5,777 bases of DNA from Spirochaetales bacterium (GTDB taxonomy: Bacteria; Spirochaetota; Spirochaetia; SPDA01), in assembly GCA_004525155.1 (NCBI GenBank), contig SPDA01000159.1, positions 1 to 5,777 of the forward strand, written 5' to 3'. How positions within the stretch are numbered: the stretch's first letter is position 1; every line of letters starts with the position of its first letter. The notes beneath the pieces are model-generated. The model was given only the letters and a program-made list of their open reading frames with translations, was not told the DNA's origin and made no database searches. Positions 1 through 4,748 of this stretch are shown piece after piece. A program made the translations under genes and the position numbers.

Positions 1-121
1 GCGGTACATCCGGAAGCAGTTCCGCAATATCTTTCGCCGTCATTTTTTGCCCCGAAACAGCCGCGATTATCCTCATTCTGACGGGGTGAAAGATGAGGTC
101 CGGTTTTTCCCTTATCTGCAT
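1..121 (-). CDS. Winged-helix (ArsR-like) transcriptional regulator, N-terminal fragment
   Basis: Only the first 40 codons are in the window and the gene continues past position 1. The start is the ATG at 121-119, with an AAGGAG ribosome site (rc of 127-132) 5 nt upstream. The visible protein begins MQIREKPDLIFHPVRMRI and continues with a segment QKMTAKDIAELLPDVP. The 'PDLIFHPVRMRII' helix followed by 'T..DIAELLPDVP' is the pattern of the first helices of ArsR/HTH_20-type winged-helix regulators. The gene is divergent from a CPBP membrane protein and shares with it a repeat-rich intergenic region, so it probably regulates itself and that neighbour; this is inference. The effector domain is not visible, so the signal it senses is unknown. 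No strong promoter was found for it: the best guess is TTGCTG (rc 186-191) with a poor -10 AATAAA (rc 163-168). Confidence 0.8.
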   Translation of the reverse strand, partial: MQIREKPDLIFHPVRMRIIAAVSGQKMTAKDIAELLPDVP

Positions 122-130
122 AAATTCTCC

Positions 131-159
131 TTGACATCATTACCATATTTGGTTATATT
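131..159 (+). promoter_or_regulatory. Sigma70-type promoter of the CPBP gene
   Basis: A perfect -35 TTGACA (131-136), a 17-nt spacer and a -10 TATATT (154-159) face the CPBP gene. Transcription would start near 165-167, giving a leader of about 70 nt. The -35 overlaps, on the opposite strand, the ribosome binding site of the divergent regulator, so the two genes share very compact control DNA. The -10 is embedded in the first TGGTTATAT repeat. Confidence 0.75.
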
Positions 160-199
160 TCCTTTATTGGTTATATATCCATTGTCAGCAATATAACCA
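150..199. repeat. Three TGGTTATAT repeats, candidate operator
   Basis: TGGTTATAT occurs at 150-158 and at 168-176 as direct repeats 18 bp apart, and in inverted orientation (ATATAACCA) at 191-199. The second and third copies form a 9-bp inverted repeat with a 14-bp centre. The first copy overlaps the -10 of the CPBP promoter, the second sits at its likely start site and the third is in the leader. ACCA-tatt-TGGT at 142-153 gives an additional imperfect dyad touching the first copy. The arrangement suits repressor binding by the divergently encoded winged-helix protein; that link is inferred from position only. Confidence 0.6.
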
Positions 200-223
200 T
201 ACCGTAAAACGCTTTTCCATGCA

Positions 224-229
224 AGGAGG
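224..229 (+). promoter_or_regulatory. Ribosome binding site fixing the CPBP start at 237
   Basis: AGGAGG lies 7 nt before the ATG at 237. The in-frame ATG at 219 lies upstream of this site and has no such sequence before it, so the reading from 219 would add six residues (MQGGTK) that are the translated ribosome site itself. The start at 237 is preferred. Confidence 0.85.
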
Positions 230-236
230 AACAAAA

Positions 237-1112
237 ATGAAAAATAAAAAACTCGTGTCCGCGATCAGGTTTTTCGTGTCGGTTTACCTGGTGTCCGCTG
301 TTCTGTACCTGCCGATCCTGTTATCGGGCAGGGGGATTTCATCCGCAGTCACCAAACTCGCCATGCTGCTGATTACCTTCGTCCCTTCAATAACAGGTAT
401 TATTTTCGTGTACCGCACGAGGAGCAGGGACGAACGCCGGGATTTCTGGCGCCGCGTCCTCAGGTGGCCTGTGGGAAAAACGGGGCAGGCGCTCGTGTAC
501 CTTTTTCTTTTTCCCTGTACCATCCTTATATCGCTTGCAGTGTCTTACCATTTTGCCGGGAAACCGCTGCCCTTTTCGAACGTCCTGTCCCTGTTCCGGG
601 ACTGGCGGCTCCTGCTGCAGTTTCTTTTAGTCGAATTTTTCCTCGGCGCCGTATCCGAGGAACTTGGGTGGAGGGGTTTTGTTCTCGACGAGCTTCAGTC
701 GAGGTTCAGACCGCTTGCCTCCGGACTTCTTCTGGGTGTTGTCTGGGCTTTCTGGCACACGCCGGCTTTCCTGATACCGGGGCTTTCCCAGTACGAAATG
801 GGGGGGATATTTTCCATGCCGTACTTCTCTTTCCTCATTACCGTGGTAATGACAAGCGTAATCCACACCCACGCCTACAACGCCACGGGAAAAAGCGTAC
901 TGACGGCCGGCGTTCTGATGCACTTCGCCTCAAATGCGACACTTGTGCTTTTCGGGGGCATTTTCGATGCCTTTTACGTGCCTTCCCTGTTCTGGATCTT
1001 CCAGCCGGTTTTGACCTTCGCAGCGGCCGCGGTTACAACATTTGTTTCCTCTTCCCGCGCCCGAGCCGTCTCAGCACGACAGGCAGCAGGTTCCCCGGCA
1101 CTTCGTACATGA
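237..1112 (+). CDS. CPBP-family intramembrane metalloprotease-like protein
   Basis: This is a 291-residue integral membrane protein of the CPBP family (CAAX protease and bacteriocin-processing type, also called ABI). All three family motifs are present: EELGWRGF with the paired glutamates E141/E142 and R146, FWHTP with H174, and MHFASN with H229 and N233. These residues are the putative metal and catalytic site of membrane-embedded glutamic/metallo proteases such as Rce1. Hydrophobic stretches near residues 10-30, 41-59, 84-103, 125-140, 161-180, 192-210, 220-240 and 248-270 suggest about eight membrane segments. Bacterial members act in protein processing, bacteriocin immunity or envelope signalling; the substrate here is unknown. 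It stands alone behind its own promoter and is divergent from an ArsR-like regulator, which suggests inducible expression. The last 26 residues (Ser, Arg and Ala rich, after the final membrane segment) are encoded in 80 bp that overlap the convergent transporter gene and are probably not under family constraint. Confidence 0.9.
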   Translation: MKNKKLVSAIRFFVSVYLVSAVLYLPILLSGRGISSAVTKLAMLLITFVPSITGIIFVYRTRSRDERRDFWRRVLRWPVGKTGQALVYLFLFPCTILISLAVSYHFAGKPLPFSNVLSLFRDWRLLLQFLLVEFFLGAVSEELGWRGFVLDELQSRFRPLASGLLLGVVWAFWHTPAFLIPGLSQYEMGGIFSMPYFSFLITVVMTSVIHTHAYNATGKSVLTAGVLMHFASNATLVLFGGIFDAFYVPSLFWIFQPVLTFAAAAVTTFVSSSRARAVSARQAAGSPALRT

Positions 1113-1953
1113 TGCAGAACAGCATCACGTCCGGAGTAAAATATTTGGCAGCCAATGTTATGGCCAGAGCCAGGTTCATGTAGGTAACGGCCACCGTCAG
1201 GCCAAGCCGCCGTTCCCTGCCGAGAAACCGGAAACCGAAGTATCCGAGAACGGCAAGCACGGCGGCGAGAACGAAGGAAGCGCCCAGGAAGCTTAAGGAT
1301 ACGGCGGGGTTTTCACGGATGTACGCCGAGCCCTGGGCCGCTATGCCGAGGAGAACAAAAACAAGCAGCATTACCGAAAGCGCGCCGTGGGCGGGAGCCG
1401 TTTTTTTTATAAATCCGCTTACAAAGCGGCGCAGCACCAAAGAGACGGCAAAGGGAATAAAGATGAGCTTGGAGAGGGAAAACATCATGGAAAGGGCATT
1501 GAGTTCTATATACGCGCCCCCCACCAGCTGAAGCAGCAGAGGCAGGTAAAAAGGCGCGGTAAAGGCGGTGATAATCACCAGGGCCAGCACGAAGGAACGA
1601 TCCCCCCCCGTGATCTGTGCCAGCGCCGGTGTAATCATTCCCACAGGCGTCGCAGCCAGCAGAAGGACAGCGAGACCGATATTTCTCTGCCAAAGGGAAA
1701 ACAGAAAATACAGCCCCGCGGGCAGAAGCAGTTTGTAGATGACAAATACGGCCAGGGGAATGTAAAACTGTTTTATCGTTTTAAAAAATTCCCCGTAATC
1801 CAGGGTGAGAAAAGACAGCGTTATGATCACGCCGAGGACGTACATCGTTATCCCCGACAACGGAAGAAAAACCCCGGGCAGCAGGAAACCCAGCACCAGG
1901 GCCAGGAGAAAAATAATACCGAAAAACTTCGAAATTACCTCATGCCATCTCAT
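1033..1953 (-). CDS. BASS-superfamily (bile acid:Na+ symporter-like) membrane transporter
   Basis: A very hydrophobic 306-residue protein with about nine to ten membrane segments, the usual size for bile acid:sodium symporter (BASS) proteins. The PVGMITPALAQITGGD segment at residues 103-118 matches the broken-helix motif P-x-G-x-x-S/T-...-G-D of the family's first crossover, and VTYMNLALAITLA (256-268) matches the second crossover. It probably moves an organic anion or sugar-acid type compound across the cytoplasmic membrane; direction and substrate cannot be read from sequence. The start ATG overlaps the stop of the oxidoreductase gene (ATGA, 1950-1953) and no good ribosome site precedes it, so translation is probably coupled. 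It is the last gene of the operon. Residues that bind sodium in the crystallised bacterial ASBT appear changed (T108-P109 in place of Ser-Asn, V256 in place of Glu), so sodium coupling is doubtful. A distant AEC- or Acr3-like carrier is the main alternative. Confidence 0.75.
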   Translation of the reverse strand: MRWHEVISKFFGIIFLLALVLGFLLPGVFLPLSGITMYVLGVIITLSFLTLDYGEFFKTIKQFYIPLAVFVIYKLLLPAGLYFLFSLWQRNIGLAVLLLAATPVGMITPALAQITGGDRSFVLALVIITAFTAPFYLPLLLQLVGGAYIELNALSMMFSLSKLIFIPFAVSLVLRRFVSGFIKKTAPAHGALSVMLLVFVLLGIAAQGSAYIRENPAVSLSFLGASFVLAAVLAVLGYFGFRFLGRERRLGLTVAVTYMNLALAITLAAKYFTPDVMLFCIMYEVPGNLLPVVLRRLGRGKRKQML

Positions 1954-2972
1954 ACATCGAGCGGCAGCTTTACCTTCTCCCCTGTCTCCATGGAACGGTC
2001 AATGGCGACGCAGAGCTCGTGGGTCTTGAAAGTCTCATCGATGTTGAGCACAGTGTCCGCCCCAGTATCCACGGCGTTAATAAAATCATCCACAAGAAAG
2101 CGGAAAGGATGGTGGGACACGGAGGGACTGTCCGGCATAACCGTCTCGAACTCCTGCCAGCCCGTCTGACCGGGGAAGAGATCCTTGCTGTAGAAACGCT
2201 TGTTCGAAACGGAACCCTTTGAGCCGTGGAACAGAAAGTTCATGAGATAGGGTGATTCTATTTCGAAACTGCAGCTCGTCTTGCCGATAGCGCCGTTTTT
2301 GAATTTCACGGTGGCCATGTAGGTTGGCGCGTACTCGAAATCCTTCCTGTGGCCGAAGACCATGTTGGCATACACCTCCTCGGCTTCACCGCAGATATAC
2401 CGCAAAAGGTCCACGGCGTGTATGCCCGCGACCAGGGATGCGGAAGGTCCGCCGCTTTTCTTCTGCCCGCCCCAGGTGAACCCGTTCCACCAGGGACCCA
2501 GTCCGTGGAAGTAATCCGCCTCGGCGTAAAAGATCCTGCCGAAAGCCTCCTTTTCGCACAGCCGCTTCATGTTGGCAATAAACGGGTTCCAGCGCAGGGC
2601 CAGTCCGTTCTGGAATTTGACCCCCGCCTTTTTAACCGCGTCCCGCACATTGACCATTTCCGCAAAGGTCATGCCTATGGGCTTTTCGCAGATGATGTGC
2701 TTCCCTGCCTTTGCCGCCGCGATGGTTTCCTGCGCGTGCATGTGGTGCGGTCCTGTGTTGATGATGATGCCGATATCCTTTCTGGCAACAAGTTCTTCGT
2801 AGGTAGCCAGGACTTCGCATGAAAGTCCCCAGGAAGCTATCCTGTCCTCTGTCTTCTTCTTGTCTCTGCCTACCACAGCGGCGACTTCGCTCAGGGGATT
2901 AAGATTTACCGCTTTTATGTATTCTTTCGAAACGTCTCCGACGCCGAAAACGCCTGCTTTGTATTTTGCCAT
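1950..2972 (-). CDS. Gfo/Idh/MocA-family NAD(P)-dependent oxidoreductase
   Basis: A 340-residue protein with the two-domain layout of sugar and inositol dehydrogenases. The N-terminal Rossmann fold has the dinucleotide loop GVFGVGDVS (residues 7-15), TGPHHMHA (73-80) and the EKPIG motif (96-100), whose K97 is the conserved catalytic lysine. The C-terminal sheet domain carries GG..S..AGIHAVDLLRY (174-191) with the conserved H185 and D188. The family oxidises or reduces a hydroxyl of a sugar, cyclitol or their derivatives in the cytoplasm. The aspartate normally four residues before the histidine (D172/H176 in B. subtilis inositol dehydrogenase) is V181 here. The start at 2972 is chosen because AGGAGG (rc 2979-2984) is 6 nt upstream; the longer reading from 3029 would add 19 residues lying inside the aminotransferase gene. 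It follows the aminotransferase by 11 nt and overlaps the transporter by 4 nt. Pairing with a DegT enzyme suggests it makes or consumes a keto sugar. Confidence 0.92.
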   Translation of the reverse strand: MAKYKAGVFGVGDVSKEYIKAVNLNPLSEVAAVVGRDKKKTEDRIASWGLSCEVLATYEELVARKDIGIIINTGPHHMHAQETIAAAKAGKHIICEKPIGMTFAEMVNVRDAVKKAGVKFQNGLALRWNPFIANMKRLCEKEAFGRIFYAEADYFHGLGPWWNGFTWGGQKKSGGPSASLVAGIHAVDLLRYICGEAEEVYANMVFGHRKDFEYAPTYMATVKFKNGAIGKTSCSFEIESPYLMNFLFHGSKGSVSNKRFYSKDLFPGQTGWQEFETVMPDSPSVSHHPFRFLVDDFINAVDTGADTVLNIDETFKTHELCVAIDRSMETGEKVKLPLDV

Positions 2973-2978
2973 GGGACT

Positions 2979-2984
2979 CCTCCT
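2979..2984 (-). promoter_or_regulatory. Ribosome binding site of the Gfo/Idh/MocA gene
   Basis: AGGAGG on the minus strand, 6 nt before the ATG at 2972-2970. Its first base is the last base of the aminotransferase stop codon (TAA at 2986-2984), so a ribosome ending the upstream gene stops on this site. It decides the start of the oxidoreductase against the in-frame ATG at 3029. Confidence 0.85.
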
Positions 2985-4270
2985 TACCGGTAATAGTGGT
3001 TCAATATCTTTGTTACACCCGCAATGCACAGACCGATGTGTTCCTCTTCCCAGGTGGGATGCAGGAAAAGACTCACCGTTTCGTCCCGGAGCCTGTGGGC
3101 GGTTTCGCAGAAATATTTCGTATAATCCGCAGCGGCGGCGTCAGTGTATTCCTTCGACAGAAAAGGAAACCGCGCAATGCCAAAACCCCGCTGTTCACGG
3201 TAGGCTTTTTCCTCGTAGGCCTCGGGCCATTGAATGCCGTAGTTGGGAATACCTTCAGCGGTGAGGGCCCTGCGGAATTCATCCGCCGTGCAGCTGAGCT
3301 CCTTCAAATCGAGGAGAACGGGATACCACCAGTAGGCGTTGCGGCGTTCCTCCGTGTTGCGGGGAAGGGCCTTGATACCGCGCAGACCGAGGAAAGCCTT
3401 GTCGTATACCGCGGCATAGGCCCTTCTGCGTTTCAGGTTCCAGGTGTCGAAACGTTCCAGCTCGTTAATGCCGATGATGGACTGCATCTCCGTCATACGG
3501 TAGTTGAAGCCCACCCTGTTGTGGATGTAGGGAAGCTTTTCCTCCAGCGCCAACAGGTTGAGCCGCTCGGCCACGTCGTAGCCGTGGTCCCTGAAGGACC
3601 TGAATTCCCAGGCCCTGTCATCATCGCCCGTCACCACCATGCCGCCCTCGCCGCCGGTGGTAAAGTGCTTGCTCTGGCAGAAACTGAAGGCGCCGGCGTG
3701 GCCGATGGTACCCGCTTTTTTTCCCTTATATTCGCCGCCGAAGCACTGGGCGCAGTCTTCCACCACTTTCAGATCGTGCTTCCGGGCAATTTCCCTAATC
3801 GGCCCCATGTCGCAGACCACGCCGTAGAGATGTACCACCACTATCGCTTTCGTCCGCGGGGAGATAAGCGCCTCTATCCCGGCTGGGTCGATGGTGTGAT
3901 CGTCTGTCACATCGCAGAACACAGGGATTGCGCCGGCCTGTACCGCGGCAAAGGAGGAGGCGATGAAGGAATAGGACGGAACGATTACCTCATCTCCCGG
4001 CCCGATGTTCATGCCGCCCAGGGCAATGTGCAGGGCAGCCGTTCCGTTGGTGCAGGAAACGGCATGCGGGGCGCCGATCCAGGCTGCCCATTTTTTTTCG
4101 AACTCCATGCCCCGCGTTCCTGTCCAGTAATTCACCTTTCCGGTCTTAAGAGGTTCAAGAATATCCGTAAGGGTTTTTTCCGCAAACTGGGGCCAGGGAG
4201 GAAAGACCGCATCCGCTGTTTTCGGTCCGCCGAAAAGGGCGGGTTTTTGTTTTACCGGATTGCCGTTCAT
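2984..4270 (-). CDS. DegT/DnrJ/EryC1/StrS-family PLP-dependent sugar aminotransferase
   Basis: A 428-residue fold-type I aminotransferase. Visible landmarks in order are ALFGGPKTADA (residues 11-21, the N-terminal 'GGxxA' signature seen in the scyllo-inosose aminotransferase-like branch), CTNGTAALHIAL (73-84, phosphate-binding loop), HLYG (147-150), EDCAQ with D172 that pairs with the pyridine nitrogen of PLP, SFCQSKHFTTGGEGG with K201 as the PLP-linking lysine, and GFNYRMTEMQ (254-263). All key residues are intact, so it should be active. The family transfers an amino group, usually from glutamate or glutamine, to a keto sugar or keto cyclitol. The next gene encodes a Gfo/Idh/MocA dehydrogenase, a pairing also found in NtdC/NtdA for kanosamine and in aminocyclitol pathways. 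The ATG at 4270 lies 6 nt after the VOC stop, with GGAAAGG about 9 nt upstream. Length is slightly above the usual 370-420. Substrate is not identifiable. Confidence 0.93.
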   Translation of the reverse strand: MNGNPVKQKPALFGGPKTADAVFPPWPQFAEKTLTDILEPLKTGKVNYWTGTRGMEFEKKWAAWIGAPHAVSCTNGTAALHIALGGMNIGPGDEVIVPSYSFIASSFAAVQAGAIPVFCDVTDDHTIDPAGIEALISPRTKAIVVVHLYGVVCDMGPIREIARKHDLKVVEDCAQCFGGEYKGKKAGTIGHAGAFSFCQSKHFTTGGEGGMVVTGDDDRAWEFRSFRDHGYDVAERLNLLALEEKLPYIHNRVGFNYRMTEMQSIIGINELERFDTWNLKRRRAYAAVYDKAFLGLRGIKALPRNTEERRNAYWWYPVLLDLKELSCTADEFRRALTAEGIPNYGIQWPEAYEEKAYREQRGFGIARFPFLSKEYTDAAAADYTKYFCETAHRLRDETVSLFLHPTWEEEHIGLCIAGVTKILNHYYR

Positions 4271-4276
4271 GGATGT

Positions 4277-4633
4277 TTACCTTTCCGGCTGCTGTCTGGG
4301 GAACCATTCATTCTCGTCCCTCAGGTATTCCATGAGCTCCACCACGGATCCATCCTCATACTGATAAAACCCGACCCTTACAAATTCATCAACGATCATC
4401 GGCCCTAAAAGGAGCGTAAGTCCCCTGGCCGCCTCGTCGAGGTTTTTTACCCGGTATGCCACGTGGGGGTTCTGCTTGAGCGCTTCCGGACAGGGGCTGT
4501 CCGGCTCGTAAAAGAGCCACTCCACCATGAAGGGATGGTCCTTGGGGTTGGTAACCCATACCCGTGTGTTTTCCACCCAGAACGAGTTTTCTTTTTTAAC
4601 CGGTGTTGTACAGCCGATATGGTCGAATACCAT
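4277..4633 (-). CDS. Short VOC (glyoxalase/bleomycin resistance fold) family protein
   Basis: A 118-residue protein with two VOC half-modules. The first has DHIG (H5) and MVEW (E38) and the second has PHVAY (H57) and VVELMEY (E99). These four residues fall where glyoxalase I and methylmalonyl-CoA epimerase bind their divalent metal, so a metal-dependent enzyme is likely. The first half is short, with little room for the usual helix between strands one and two, a shape shared with a group of compact VOC proteins whose sequences also carry 'vwVT.P..HP...E...FEPDSP'. Possible reactions are isomerisation, epimerisation or lyase chemistry on a small oxygenated substrate. The start at 4633 has AAGGAAGG (rc 4639-4646) about 5 nt upstream. 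It is the first gene of the promoter-driven operon with aminotransferase, dehydrogenase and transporter, so a sugar or cyclitol substrate is the best inference. Confidence 0.82.
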   Translation of the reverse strand: MVFDHIGCTTPVKKENSFWVENTRVWVTNPKDHPFMVEWLFYEPDSPCPEALKQNPHVAYRVKNLDEAARGLTLLLGPMIVDEFVRVGFYQYEDGSVVELMEYLRDENEWFPRQQPER

Positions 4634-4668
4634 GTGCGCCTTCCTTGCCGTGCAGATGATTTTTCAAT

Positions 4669-4689
4669 TTTGTTGATTCATTGAACAAA
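4669..4689. promoter_or_regulatory. 21-bp inverted repeat over the operon start site, candidate operator
   Basis: On the plus strand TTTGTT (4669-4674) and AACAAA (4684-4689) are perfect 6-bp inverted arms around a 9-bp centre, and two further base pairs match inside the centre, so 8 of 10 positions are symmetric. It begins just downstream of the -10 and covers the expected transcription start near 4686, a classic position for a repressor. The size suits a LacI- or GntR-type dimer, but no such regulator is encoded in the window. Confidence 0.6.
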
Positions 4690-4692
4690 CGG

Positions 4693-4721
4693 ATTATAAG
4701 ACGGTTTTACCCGCATGTCAA
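4693..4721 (-). promoter_or_regulatory. Consensus sigma70 promoter of the VOC-aminotransferase-dehydrogenase-transporter operon
   Basis: Read on the minus strand, TTGACA (4721-4716), a 17-nt spacer and TATAAT (4698-4693) match the sigma70 consensus at all twelve positions. The start is expected near 4686, giving a leader of about 50 nt before the VOC ATG at 4633. The promoter lies between the UroD-like gene and the VOC gene, so the four downstream genes can be expressed separately from the UroD-like gene. A promoter this strong normally needs a repressor, which fits the inverted repeat at 4669-4689. Confidence 0.85.
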
Positions 4722-4748
4722 ATAGCGTATCAGATCAAATCTATATTT

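Noticed and set aside
163..191. TTGCTG-17-AATAAA as the promoter of the winged-helix regulator
   Set aside because: Both boxes are poor matches; it was kept only as a remark in the regulator entry.
219..236. Upstream ATG for the CPBP gene
   Set aside because: The AGGAGG at 224-229 lies downstream of this ATG and is well placed for the ATG at 237.
1023..1032. GC-rich palindrome (GCGGCCGC next to CCGCGG) near the transporter stop, considered as a terminator
   Set aside because: There is no stem-loop of adequate length and no run of T on either strand after it; it lies within CPBP coding sequence.
464..1183. A 239-codon plus-strand frame overlapping the CPBP gene
   Set aside because: It is rich in Arg, Pro, Cys and His with no family pattern, while the overlapping frame encodes all three CPBP motifs.
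2973..3029. Longer N-terminus for the Gfo/Idh/MocA protein
   Set aside because: The added 19 residues lie inside the aminotransferase gene, do not fit the Rossmann start, and the strong ribosome site points to 2972.
2966..4408. A 480-codon open frame on the plus strand opposite the aminotransferase gene
   Set aside because: It lies antisense to a protein with every family motif intact, has no recognisable domain and no ribosome site, and reads like a composition-driven mirror frame.
4732..4742. AGAT-CAA-ATCT dyad upstream of the operon -35, considered as an activator site or terminator of the UroD-like gene
   Set aside because: Four-base arms without a T tract are too short to support either role.
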